Shown: positions 10,180-20,576 of the stretch, one piece after another
Layout of the letters: each line of letters begins with the position of its first letter
Numbering within the stretch: the stretch's first letter is position 1
Assembly: GCF_032854445.1 (NCBI RefSeq)
Contig: NC_088303.1
Span: forward strand, 24,189,501 to 24,221,264
Direction: 5' to 3'
Source: Liolophura sinensis
Lineage: Eukaryota; Mollusca; Polyplacophora; Chitonida; Chitonidae
DNA length: 31,764 nt
Translations under genes and position numbers: made by a program
Notes under the pieces: generated by a model
The model's database searches: none
What the model saw: only the letters and a program-made list of their open reading frames with translations
What the model was told of the DNA's origin: nothing

Positions 10180-11400
10180 TAAATACTTTATTTTAGTGCT
10201 TTCTTTGCCCTTAAAGGGGTTTCTATATATCTCCAATATGGCGGCCAAGTACATCAGCGGTGTGCAAATCTTTATGTATGATATGTGGCCCAAAGCCTTT
10301 AGCTTGGAAGCCTTAAAACAACATTATGCAAGCAGTATGGCATAACAAAGCTCCCTGGTACTCTGTGAGCCCAGTGACGTCTCAGGAAGAGTTGAGTGAC
10401 TTTTTGGATATGGTAAACTTACAGATATGCAGATTAAAGAATTTTATTCTTTTAAATCCTTCCAATGAGCTTAAGGAGCTTGGGCATTTTCTTTAAAAAT
10501 GTTACTAGTTTCAAAAAATATTAACTCTCACCCATATGTAACTATTTTTGACACCAACGAATTTGAAACATTGTGATATGGCTGTGTTATATATTTGGTT
10601 TACTTCAGTCTAAATGTGAGCTTCTTACTAAAACAGCATTTAGCTCAATATCGAATATGGATACTCTGTTTCTTTACTTGTTCTGCAAATATGTGTTTGT
10701 TGGAGGCATTTAAAGTTAAGTAAACTTCTTGATAAGTATCAAATGAGGCAGATTTAAGGCTCACTATAATGGAAACTACAATTAACTACTCTACATTTCT
10801 ATTGATGACAGGTATGATAATATCAGAATTTGAACACTTTCAGACAATGAATGCAAACCTTGATAACATCACTGTGGAGTTCATTTTTTACATATTAAAA
10901 GTCTTTAAATCATGTACTACACCAGGCATGTATGTTGAGCGGAATAGAAGTCAAGTTTAAAACTTAAACAAGGTTTAAGATCACCATATATAAGCGTCAT
11001 GTCCGACATTCATATACCATTCGTAGTCCGTAAAAAGCGTTCCAAGTCGATAATCGCAAGATCCATTTCCAAAACAACGTTTAACACTAACTCTCAAAGA
11101 CAAAGGTATGTAAGAAATTATACAAATAATGAATCAGTTTTCAAAGATGCCGGGCAGACAATGGATATTCCAGGCATGAATTTCATATCAAAGTTCAAAT
11201 TCGAAGTCCGTGAATGAGTTCTAGGTCAAATAACAATTAAACAAGTATCTCAGTCGCGGTTTAATTGCAACTGTTCATAAAGGCATCATGCTGATGTAAT
11301 GAGCATGGCTACCTTTACGGCCCCTAGCCCCAGGTTAAGCGGTATTAGATACAGTTTGAAAATGACGAGCGTTACAGACCCTAAGAGATCAGATTGTGAT
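10180..11400. other. Unassigned sequence
   Basis: A 72-codon open frame at 10999-11217 follows a TATATAAG stretch, but it is Lys/Arg/Ser-rich with no recognisable domain. Similar phrases such as CGTAGTCCGT and CGAAGTCCGT at its two ends hint at a decayed repeat. Confidence 0.4.
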
Positions 11401-11401
11401 T

Positions 11402-11519
11402 TACGGCCGGAGAGGAAGCCAGCAGTGGCTGGACTTGAACTCACAGCGACCGCTTGGTAAGAGGCTTCTGGGTCATTACGCTGGGCTAGGGTGCTAATCA
11501 ACTGAGCGACGAAGGCCCC
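11402..11519 (-). mobile_element. SINE fragment, tRNA-like head only
   Basis: Minus strand: GGCCTTCGTCGCTCAGTTGA (box A region), GAGTTCAAGTCCAGCC (box B) and the conserved TTCCTCTCCGGCCGTAA, after which similarity ends. The break point is close to that of the copy at 5499. Confidence 0.65.
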
Positions 11520-12582
11520 TGAATAATTGCTAAGTACGACGTAATAACCCTCACATTCATTTCAACCATGGTAGCAAGGCGTTAAAAGAGCTTGTTGTTT
11601 TCAGGTACAGCGTGTGATGTTTTGTATTAGTTCTATCTTGAGAGGAGTTCCCGAAAGCCCCAGTTTTATGTTGGGCAACAAGAATTAAGACAGTTTTGTG
11701 TCAATAGCGATCATGATTGGGAAAAGTAATTCGATGGAAATGAGTTCAACATATTATTAAACGTAAATTCACAAACAGGTACAATTATGCATTTCACATT
11801 TTGCCTATTTATGACTCTAAAATGAAAGCATAAATACATATACGGAGATCATTCACCAAGGCCTTTCCATTCCCCACCCCTGAACCGTCGCCAGAAGTGC
11901 TGGAATATTGCCATTTCAATCGGCAAGTTCTCCTGCATGACTGGTGTTTAAAGATCAACGTGCTGTACTGTTATAAGCCATGAACGTACAAGTTTCAAAA
12001 TAGGAGATACTGAATTATGGTTTATGATGGTGGGATATCAATGTTATGGTCGTAACCTCGGATTGAGGTGTAAGTGTTATGACGTCGTCTGGTGTCACGC
12101 CTACGAATATATATCTACATGCATTCCTGAAGTTCTGGCCTGAGCGCCAGCAATTTTAACCTCTATACATATAGGAGTTCCAGACAGTTCAATGGTAAAG
12201 TAGACTTAAGTCTTTGCTGTTATGTACTGGTTTCGCATTAGGATAAGGTTTCACACAGCACAGTAAAAATCTGTTGAGATTCTGTTTTAACACGCCAATG
12301 TGTTAAGAGTACACGGTTCAACATGACAAGTTAGTCTACATTCAGTGTGAAATCAACAATTATTGGACAAGATAATATATGGCACGCTATGTAGATAGCT
12401 GTAATCAAGGGTACGGGACTTCTTGGTAGATTCTGGATTTTTTCAACAGGTGTGTCATGTTTTAACTGCGTAGATATCTACCGAGGACAATGTTCATTTG
12501 TGTGCACATCTTTCGTATGCTAACATGGTACACGATTTGTATACTGATTTCACTCATTCGCTTAAAACATACCTTGTGTCTT
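11520..12582. other. Unassigned sequence
   Basis: No supported exon, repeat or RNA gene was seen between the SINE fragments. Confidence 0.5.
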
Positions 12583-12596
12583 TCTGACACCACTGA

Positions 12597-12768
12597 TTTA
12601 TTTATTTATCTATGTATTTATTTGATTGGTGTTTTACGCCGTACTCAAGAATATTTCACTTATACGACGGCGGCTAGCATTATGGTGAAAGGAAACCGGG
12701 CAGAGCCCCGGGGGAACCCACGACTATCTGCAGGTTGCTGGCAGACCTTCCCACGTACGGCCGGAGAG
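12597..12768 (-). mobile_element. SINE fragment, body and tail, with target-site duplication
   Basis: The body from CTCTCCGGCCGTACGTGG to TTCTTGAGTACGGCGTAAAA and an AAATA-type tail is present, and the tRNA head is missing. TCTGACACCACTGA flanks it on both sides (12583-12596 and 12769-12782), so the truncated copy itself inserted by target-primed integration. Confidence 0.75.
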
Positions 12769-12902
12769 TCTGACACCACTGAAAGCTGATGGCTGTTTCT
12801 CTTTACATGATTCCGTCCTAATTTCGCACTTCAGTATATATTTTCTTAGTTGTTTGGTGGCTTGTGTTAAACGTCGTTTTGGGAGTTGGTCTTGCGATTA
12901 TT

Positions 12903-13038
12903 TATTTATTTGATTGATGTTTTGCGCCGTACTCAAGATCATTTCACTTATAAACTGGCGGTCAGCAATATGATGGGAGAGAACCGGCCAGGGCCCGGGG
13001 GAAACCCACAACCATCCAGGTTGCTGGAAGACGCCTTT
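12903..13038 (-). mobile_element. SINE fragment, body and tail
   Basis: It is the same family without its head. The ends are flanked by CGATTATT (12895-12902 and 13039-13046), a probable 8-bp target duplication that partly overlaps the A/T-rich tail. Confidence 0.6.
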
Positions 13039-13409
13039 CGATTATTGACTTGGCTGACGGCTGGTATACGAATGTCTGTTTCGACGCATAGATTTAACAA
13101 TATGTGGTAATATCGAAGTGGGGGCGGGCCGTGATCTGGTTGGCACGCATGAGGAATGGATTCCAAACCGGCGTTGGATAGGGAATGAGTCTATTCCATC
13201 CGTTATCATTGTTTCTGTGGCCTTGAGGACAAAAAAGCGGTCGAGGACGTTTAAATGACCGTGGGCGCAGCCTAACGTTCGTTGAGAACCACTTGTCTTC
13301 CATCAATATATTGGCTGGGTGTCTGCACGACAAATCTGGCAAAGTTCTTCAGGAAACAAGTGAGAAATTCGTGATAATGGCATTCAACAGCAATGAAATA
13401 AATAAATAA

Positions 13410-13561
13410 GTAAATAAATAACTAAATACAAATCGAATACTGAAAATGCACTAAATGGACTATAATGCGTTGAATTTGTTGAGCTATAAATAAATAAAAA
13501 AATACAATTCGAATAATGAAAATGCACTAAATGGACTATAATGCGTTGAATTTGTTGAGCT
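13410..13561. repeat. 76-bp direct duplication
   Basis: Two adjacent copies share GAAAATGCACTAAATGGACT and the following TATAATGCGTTGAATTTGTT. They are offset by 76 bp. Each starts in an A/T-rich AAATAAATA stretch. Confidence 0.75.
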
Positions 13562-13605
13562 TTTAAGTTGTTCAGATATGGTTTTCCTTCTTTCTTTTTT
13601 TCATT

Positions 13606-13800
13606 TTTCTCCGTACATAATTATATGAGGGGAAACTGGACGGAGCCCTGGGGAAACCCACAACAATCCGCAGCTTGGCAAAAGACCTTCCCACGTAGGA
13701 CCGAAAAGGTAACCAGCATGAGCTGGACTTGGACTGATAGCGTCCACATTGGTAAGAGGCATGTGAGTCATTGTGCTAAGCAATCGGCCACAGAGGCTCC
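13606..13800 (-). mobile_element. SINE, diverged, full head
   Basis: Minus strand: GGAGCCTCTGTGGCCGATTG (box A region), a box B-like AGTCCAAGTCCAGC, then the body with GGTTTCCCCAGGGC and GTTTCCCCTC. The TACGGCGTAAAAC tail is nearly lost. It lies just downstream of the lectin gene's polyadenylation signal. Confidence 0.6.
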
Positions 13801-13848
13801 TTCACTACACGAAAAAGAAGACAGATATTTCTTACCGGAGAAATAATC

Positions 13849-13854
13849 TTTATT
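13849..13854 (-). promoter_or_regulatory. Polyadenylation signal of the H-type lectin gene
   Basis: On the minus strand this reads AATAAA, about 97 nt past the stop codon at 13951. That gives a short 3' UTR. It is the first such hexamer downstream that I can see. Confidence 0.5.
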
Positions 13855-13950
13855 ATAACCCAATGGCTTATCTATTGAGAAGAGCAATATTCGTAAAGTA
13901 AGTGATGAAAATGCATTTTCACAAACGGCAATACTTTGACGCTTGTTATA

Positions 13951-14255
13951 TTAGACCGTGACGGGGCCACATGCCATCCAAGAAACTGCTGCCATATAAC
14001 ACACTGAGGTGTTCCAACAATGAAATGTCACGGACACAGTTTCTTTTGTCACTTTTGGAGCGAACTGCTGAGAGTGAATGTCTTCTGCCGTGCTTACACG
14101 TGTGTTTGCTGAAGTCGACAGGTCAAGGTGAACCAGTCCCACTGTTACCGCTGGGGGTTCGGTGAACTTCAGCCTGAATCGAGCTGATCTTTTCCCATTG
14201 AAACATGAGTGGCTGGGGGGATTGCAGTAAGGGCTGGGTATTATTCCACTTTCAC
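13951..14255 (-). CDS. H-type lectin gene, exon 3 (lectin domain and stop)
   Basis: The acceptor CTCTTTCAG|GTGAAAG opens a 305-nt frame ending in TAA at 13953-13951. It encodes 100 residues, starting ESGIIPSPYC and carrying FTEPPAVTVGL and AAVSWMACG. This is the Pfam H_lectin-type core. The frame is fully open with no damage, unlike its relative at 4408-4116. Confidence 0.88.
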
Positions 14256-17200
14256 CTGAAAGAGCAAATAAACGACAGAGTATATATTACATTGTTACGA
14301 AAGTTTCCCTAATAAGAGGAGGGTCATGTGTGTTGAAACTTTGATTATTAGCCGGGAAATGGGATACACTTAAAAAGAGAAACACTTGAGAAATAAAAAG
14401 ATTACACACAGTATACAAAAGCTTTTATTAAACCAACATGCAGGCCTATGAATTTAGTGGAATAGAACTGAAATTGTCGACGTCATACCGGAATGGGTCT
14501 CCCCTGTCCGTTCACTGTTCACACTGTCACTGATTGCACTGTTGCTACTTTCATCCTTCGTACCGTGACCGTTCCTGCTGTCACCTTTCTTACTCTCACC
14601 ATTCTTACTGTCACCGTTCGCACTGTTACTCTTCTTGCCGTCACTGTTCTCACTATCACCGTTCTTACTGTCAATGTTCGTACTGTCACTGTTCGTACCA
14701 TCATCGTTCTTACCGTCATCTTTCTTACTGTCCCTGTTCTTACTGTCATTGTTTGTCCTGTTACTTTTCCTACTGTCACTGTTCGAACTGTCACTGTTCG
14801 CTCTGTCACTGTTCATACTATCACCGTTCCTGCAGTCACTGTTCGAACTGTCACTGTTCGCTCTGTGACTGTTCATACTATTACCGTTCCTATTGTCACT
14901 CTTTGCACTGTCATTGTTCTTACAGTCACTGTTCTCACTATTACAGTTCTTAGTGTCAATGTTCTTACTGTCATCGTTCTTACCGTCGCTATTTGCACTG
15001 TCACTGTTTCCACTGCCTGTTTGTACTGTAACTGTTTGTACTGTCACTGTTCGCATTGCCATTGTTCGTATGGTCACTGTCTGTACTGTCACTGTTCGTA
15101 CTGTCACTTTTGGAACGTTCACTGATCACACTGTCACTGTTTGCACTGTCAGGGTTCGTAATGCCACTGTTTGCATTGCCACTATTCACACTGTCACTGT
15201 TTGTACTGTCACTGTTCGTACTGTCTTGTTCGCCCTGTCACTGTTCGTACGGTTCCTGTACGGTTCCTGTTCGTACTATCATTATTCACACTCTCACTGT
15301 TTGCACTGTCACTGTTCGCACTACCATAGGTTCGTACTGTCACTGTTTGAACTTTCACTGTTCGCACGGACTGGTCGCACCGTCACTGTTCGCACTGCCA
15401 TTTGGCATTTCTATTTCAGCCATATAACGAGATAGCTAGCCCAAGCAATGACGACCTGGGTCCAGATTGAACTGGCCATTGTTCTCTAGAAATACACATA
15501 CGTGACTACTATGGTGTATTTCATTGTATTTTGCCGACCCCTTTTGTTTGAAATAGAAATGTGGAGTTGGCGAAAGTGGAGGGGGGGGGGGGGGAGGGAA
15601 AGCCGCGGAGGATGGGTCGAATGATTTCAACAAAGAACGTACAAAAGTCGTCTAACTGCTAACGAATGTGGAGAGCAGGGCCCTATGACGGTCATGTGAT
15701 TTCATTCGATTTTCATTGATGGATAGATCATAACATTTCATTGCTACCCAATCAAGCCACTTTTACCCGACAGTGAAGAAATTTTATGTTGTAACACAAA
15801 GTCAGGCTGAAATTGCTGACATACAAATGAAACTCTATCACACCAAAGTGAAAAGTAGTTCTAAAGAGCTTCTTGAACATTTTTATTTACCAAAATATAT
15901 ATACACAATAATGTTTCATTTTAAACTATTTCCTGTGAAGATGTGCGAAAAAGTTTTATACATAAATTCACTTTCGTTACCCTGGCAACCGGTAACGAAT
16001 TGTCATTCTATGTATACAGTTGTATTTAGAGCGATTTATTACCACTAAATTTACATTTTAAGGTGATGGAAATTTGGTATTATCTGTACAGTTTCAAACC
16101 ACCATGGTCCAGGATCAATCCTGGGTCGAGTCACACCTAAGATCTTAAAAGAGGAAGCTGTAACTTCCTCGCTTGGCGTTCAGCATGAAGGGGATAGTGC
16201 AACGACTGGTTGACCCGTATCAGTATAATGGCTCGGGCGGGGCGGCTTACATGCCTTCGGTAAGTCGTCTCAGTTAAACCCCAAGCACTCACTCACTCAC
16301 TCCAACCACCATGGTAACTGTTACTTGAAAACTCTCTCTCTGATACCAGATATTGTAAAAATAAGTCTGAAACAAAATTCCTTGTTATGTCAAATCCCCC
16401 CTATTGTAATAGTAGACGGACAATATTCCGCAATTAGTTTACTCCATAAAGTGCTCCTTCATCAAACGTTTTATAGAAATTAAATGTGCTTGCTTGAGTG
16501 ACTCTGATTTGAGTACATCACGTAAGAAAACAGTTTCTCCCCAGAGATACTTACACTTGGTCACTTGCAGGTTCTTCAGTTCTTCAACTGAAAAACAAAC
16601 AAAAGAGTGTGCATTGTTTGATATAAAGGTATCTGATGTACGCCTTTGTGATCCACGGCCATTGTATGTGACAAACCCTCAGACATCAAGTTGCGACCAA
16701 AACAGCGAGAGCTGGATTTGAACACACGACCTCCTTGAACATGGCCGTTTGAGCCAGTACAGTATCCAAAGACACCTTCCCCAGGTTTGAGCAGAGCCAA
16801 CAAAATAGCACTTGGTACCTCAACGCTATAAGTCAAGTAGCGGTTTTGTGCGCGCATCTATCAGTGAGTGCAGAACGGACAAACAGGTTGCCACATAAAG
16901 CCCTTAACTTTAAGACCTTTAAACGTTCTTTTGCGTTTTCAACCTATTCAGCTTTCGTATTTTCGAGTTGGAAAAAGTGCAACACAAAAGTGCAAGATGA
17001 AAGTATAAGAATGTGCGAGAAGAAAACACGAAACTTTCCGGTTTTCGCTTAGTGCTGACGGCTTTTTCGACTTTCGCAGTTTCGCGTTTTTGCTGTTCGC
17101 CCTTTCGTGTTCTCTTGTTTTCGACCTTCCCCTATCGTGTTTTCGCCTTTTTGACTTTAAATTAGAAAGGTCGAAGGCAAGAAAACGCGAGTGGCAACAA

Positions 17201-19684
17201 TTCACTTAAATAAAAAAAGAACTCATCTAAAGCTGCCGTCTATGTCATAGACCATATAGGGCAGTTCCATTTCTATAGTAAAATAGGAAATTTAGGTTTT
17301 GTTGTCCCAACATCTGCATAAACCTTTCAGTTTTCCTCAGAGTGAAGCGTGAGATTACAGTGCAAACAACACAGGAGAGGCAAGTTTTCGTCTGATTAAC
17401 GTGTTTTTTATTTAAAGAGACATATTCCGACGGCAAAAAAAATTGTGCTGTTATTTTAGATGTCATTTATGTATATGGAGTTGATACTTTCAGATGTCTA
17501 CTATCATGCATCTGACTTTGAATGAATAATTGAATGTTTATTTTTATTCAAGGTTTCCCTTCGACCATCAGCTATTTCAAGTCGCTATATTTAGAATCAT
17601 GGCCGAAGAATGATTTGTTTGACTGAGTTACCTCCCCGTGTTATCTAGACGAGGGTAGATGTTCAGTGAAACTATCATGTGGCTTTAGTTCAAATTCTTG
17701 GAAATTACGAATACTTTTATAATACATTATCGATAGAACGGAAGATTGTATTTGGTTTACAAGACTTATAATTGGCTTTCGGTCTATCGTATTGTTCACA
17801 TGTGCGATCCACGTGCGAACGTTGCATTGTGGTAATCTCTGCTCTGCCTTGTTAGCATGTTATCTCCGGCCGACAGTTTAAACCAGGGACGGGTTTCACT
17901 TATCATTCTCTTAATTGACATTTTTTTGGAAAATATAGGCCCAGGAGAATTAGTTAGGAGTAAAATACAACTCATTTTTGTATTTACTGAATCAACTCCA
18001 GAATTTAGAATTTCTTTCAGCGGCATGTCCCTTTGACGAGATATTTCAGAAATTTCTTAGAATCATAACCGAATGGGAACTGCTGTTTTAATTAACCCTC
18101 TCGAATTAAAGCATTGAAGTTTTTGTAAACACCATGTGCTCATCAGGATGCAATTTTAGAACAAATACCATGGCAGTGAAGACAACAAACTGAAACTTAT
18201 AAAATGCCATTGTATATATTACCTAATTTATGTGATAATGCTACTGTGTAATCAGTGTCATTACAACCCGTCTTTGAACTATTCGCTATAGTCATCTTAT
18301 ACTGCCTTACTCTAACATTTAGATAGCTCTTCGGGATCCAGGAATTCTGCCATGTGGAAATCACTCCGCAATGTCTTACCACGTATTCACATCATTAGCA
18401 AATCTGACTACATGTACTGCCTTTCAGTCTCATTTTTCATCTCACATTTCATAAACGCTTCCATTAATATGTCTAAACAATTTCATAAAAATTCAATAAC
18501 ACGAACATATAACTCGGCACGGTATTATTTGCATAAGTGGATTCAGGAGCCATCTCGCGGGAAAAACAGGCATTGCTATACATATTAACTAAAGTCCATG
18601 AATGGTAACAAAGCTACACTTTATAAAGACATTATGCAAGTTTGAAGACAAGTTTCATTTAAAACTTTTTTCTGTTACGCCGCGCTGGATTCATCAGTAA
18701 CAATGCAATAATTGAACCTTTGGTGTAGAAAGTAGAAAGAAGTAAAAAAAACGTTTTGTAGTTCAGGATTCGTTGTTGAATGCTGTCTGCATATGGGTGA
18801 CACTAAAAGTAGACTGATTCTTTTACTAACCAAGAATTTGTTAATGTGACAGTTTAATCCCTTTTTTGTTTTTTTATTATAATTCAACAATGGCTCTGTC
18901 TCTAACTGACTTTGTGGAGCCTTCGTGGCCTGGTGTTTAGCGTGCTTTGGCAGCACAATGACCCTGGGAACCGGCCCCGATAAAATGGTACATGTTGCTG
19001 CCTCGCTTGGCGCTCAGCTCTGAGAGGTTAGAGCAAGGAAACAGAATTGGTAGGCCGAATGTGATTGAGTGGGGTGTCGTGTCTCCATCACGGCAGCACT
19101 TTGGCGGCATGGACCCGCCCTGCCACAAGAAGACACAGCCTATGTACACAAACACAATGACTCCCCGTCGTCATATGACTGAAAATGTATTAATTACGAC
19201 ATAAAACGCCATCCATAGATACATACACTCTGTGGCACCACACAGTGAATCTCACACTGAAGTGTAGTCCGTTGGTGTGAGTAGTGCAATAATGAAGAAC
19301 TAGCAATAGTTTGTAATACTATTAAGAGTAATAATAATAATAATAATATTCACCCTCAGAAAGAGATTTCTTCAGTTCTTCTATTGCTTTTTGAAGATTC
19401 ACCCGCGCCAGCTTTTCCGCCTTAAGCCCCTCCTGTATGTTCTTTATAGCATCTTCCGTGTTCGGTAACATGGGCGCTTTTGTACCAAGAGGCTCATCTG
19501 TGTACATTTTAGCCCGGCTTCTCTGAGTAGGTTGGGTTTCTCTCTTTATAGGGGTGGCCGTCGTGGTGTCCGGTTTAATCTTTAGTTTTTCTTTAAACTT
19601 ACCGAACCAAGAAAATACTTTATCCAAATCAGCAGCGCTCTGCTGTAGGAGAACACAAATTACCACGAGATACAGAGATTTCAT
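13951..19684 (-). CDS. Secreted H-type lectin with N-terminal coiled coil (3 exons)
   Basis: Three exons join in frame: 19684-19354, 16587-16555 and 14255-13951 (669 nt, 222 residues plus stop). All junctions are phase 1 with GT/AG ends. Residues 1 to about 20 form a signal peptide (MKSLYLVVICVLLQQSAA), followed by a Thr/Pro/Lys-rich stretch. About residues 75-118 are a predicted coiled coil with Leu/Ile heptads, and about 145-216 an H-type lectin domain. The domain shows FTEPPAVTVGL, then LD, and a C-terminal W202, Y208 and VSW214, which match the family pattern. H-type lectins such as snail agglutinin bind GalNAc-type sugars as trimers or hexamers and serve in innate defence or egg protection. 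The coiled coil probably drives oligomerisation. Six cysteines lie from C122 onward. A TATA-like box precedes the start and a polyadenylation signal follows the stop. Sugar specificity is inference. Extra small exons cannot be excluded. Confidence 0.82.
14515..15410. repeat. 15-bp minisatellite (about 60 units), lectin intron 2
   Basis: The plus-strand unit is ACTGTCACTGTTCGT with many substitutions. Because 15 is divisible by three and the unit lacks stops, several frames on both strands stay open. The minus strand could read NSDSx pentapeptides for 222 codons (15122-14454), the plus strand VTVRT. No splice sites tie these frames to the lectin exons, so I treat the array as intronic. Confidence 0.8.
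15581..15594. repeat. Poly-G run
   Basis: Fourteen consecutive G residues, followed by AGGG. Confidence 0.9.
16109..16303 (+). mobile_element. Short insertion with ACTC tail, SINE-like, in lectin intron 2
   Basis: The insert of 195 bp has a box B-like GGGTCGAGTC near its 5' end and ends in an ACTC microsatellite tail. AACCACCATGGT flanks it (16097-16108 and 16304-16315), a 12-bp target duplication. A tRNA-derived SINE truncated at the 5' end is the best reading. Confidence 0.65.
16555..16587 (-). CDS. H-type lectin gene, 33-nt exon 2
   Basis: A tiny exon lies between a pyrimidine-rich acceptor (TTTTTCAG) and a near-perfect donor (AAGT|GTAAGTATC). It reads EELKNLQVTK between two split codons, so both junctions are phase 1. 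It extends the coiled coil of exon 1. The paralogue at 820-788 has the same length, phase and final TK, which supports it as a real exon and not a chance match. Confidence 0.75.
16640..16790 (-). mobile_element. Possible tRNA-like SINE remnant
   Basis: The minus strand carries TACTGGCTCAAACGG followed by GTGTTCAAATCC (16723-16712), spaced like boxes A and B. No other copy in the window supports it. Confidence 0.3.
16800..18900. other. Lectin intron 1, unassigned part
   Basis: Intronic with respect to the lectin gene. At 17030-17160 the phrases TTTTCG and TTTCGC recur, a weak simple repeat. Nothing coding was supported. Confidence 0.5.
18914..19208 (+). mobile_element. tRNA-derived SINE of a second family, in lectin intron 1
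   Basis: The 5' part resembles a tRNA promoter (TTCGTGGCCTGGTGTTTAGC as box A region). A body follows with TGCCTCGCTTGGCGCTCAGC, a phrase shared in part with the ACTC-tailed element at 16109 (CCTCGCTTGGCGTTCAGC), and it ends near CGTCGTCATATGACTG. This shared block suggests the two belong to related SINE families. Confidence 0.55.
19327..19350. repeat. AAT microsatellite at the lectin exon 1 donor
   Basis: AAT triplets start three bases past the intron's GT on the minus strand. Confidence 0.85.
19354..19684 (-). CDS. H-type lectin gene, exon 1 (signal peptide, coiled coil)
   Basis: The ATG at 19684 was chosen because it is the first in-frame ATG and is followed at once by a hydrophobic signal peptide. 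In-frame codons upstream include no ATG. The exon encodes 110 complete residues and ends one base into a codon at GAGG|GTGAAT. The last 36 residues are charged and leucine-rich with heptad spacing. A run of AAT triplets starts within the intron immediately after the donor. Confidence 0.8.
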
Positions 19685-19723
19685 TGCGCTGAAGAATAAA
19701 TGATCCAACCTGAACCTCAGCCG

Positions 19724-19730
19724 TATATAA
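19724..19730 (-). promoter_or_regulatory. TATA-like box of the H-type lectin gene
   Basis: The minus strand reads TTATATA here, about 40 nt upstream of the start ATG at 19684. This would place transcription initiation near 19695-19700 and give a very short 5' UTR. The spacing is typical of TATA promoters, but there is no transcript evidence in the sequence. Confidence 0.45.
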
Positions 19731-19734
19731 TCTA

Positions 19735-20570
19735 GTGGATGCTTAGAGTACTGCGTGATGTACTCCAGCCACTTTATACTGTCTAGCAGATGGGCGGAGC
19801 TAGTTCAGTGCAGTACAACCTAAAATAAGGTTTGTCTCGTTTTATCAGATACAAACCCTTCCTCAAAGTGTTTGAAGAGTTGCATTTAGATAACGGCGAA
19901 GGTATTTCATAGCAATCAATTGTTAAATATCAAACTCTTCTTTTAGTTGTTCTCACAGTGCAGCAATATCAGCAAAGGTAGGTTTAACTGCAGTTCCTTA
20001 TTCCGACTTGTCTCTTAGCAGATTTATTCTAAAGTATTCAACACCTATGACCCGTGCCTCACGTATTTGACTTGCCTTGGGGCCTCTTATGTCCTATAGC
20101 GTTACGCAAAAGCTTTCACATGCCCGATTGCACGTGTAAGTAGACTGGAGACATATGCCAAGCCCTTAGACGTGACATTTGTGACAGTATTTGTTATTTG
20201 ACGTCGTCTCTCTTATAATTACCTAAAACATGGCAGTTTACGGCAAGCGAGTTTGTAGGATTAGCAAATCCAATTGCCAATCCGCGAAAGGCGAATTCAG
20301 GTTTGACATACTTACCTCTTTCAGCTTGTATATAAATGGTATAAAAAAAACTCTTTAAACTAATGCTGTTTGCTCAATATGAGAAGAACGGTTTCGGATG
20401 AGGTTTTTCCGGATCACTCGAAACTATTTAGGGACTGTTTCCTGGCGCGTTTCCTGTACACACTTGATGTGACCTAAACTGATTTACTGGAAATGAATTA
20501 TACACCATAGCGGACTAGAACATTCTCTAAGCAAAACGGAATGACTAGTAATCAGATAATAATGAGTGTG
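19735..20570. other. Upstream region of the lectin gene
   Basis: No coding sequence was seen. It should hold regulatory sequence for the lectin gene. A strong donor-like site (GAG|GTAAGTATG on the minus strand, near 20316) could end an untranslated exon, but nothing else supports that. Confidence 0.35.
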
Positions 20571-20576
20571 CTTTGA

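Noticed and set aside
10999-11217. 72-codon plus-strand frame after a TATATAAG stretch
   Set aside because: No recognisable domain; composition and internal phrase repetition look like non-coding sequence.
14454-15435. Long open frames of 139 to 222 codons on both strands
   Set aside because: They are products of a 15-bp repeat with no stop codon and have no splice or start support, so I report the repeat instead.
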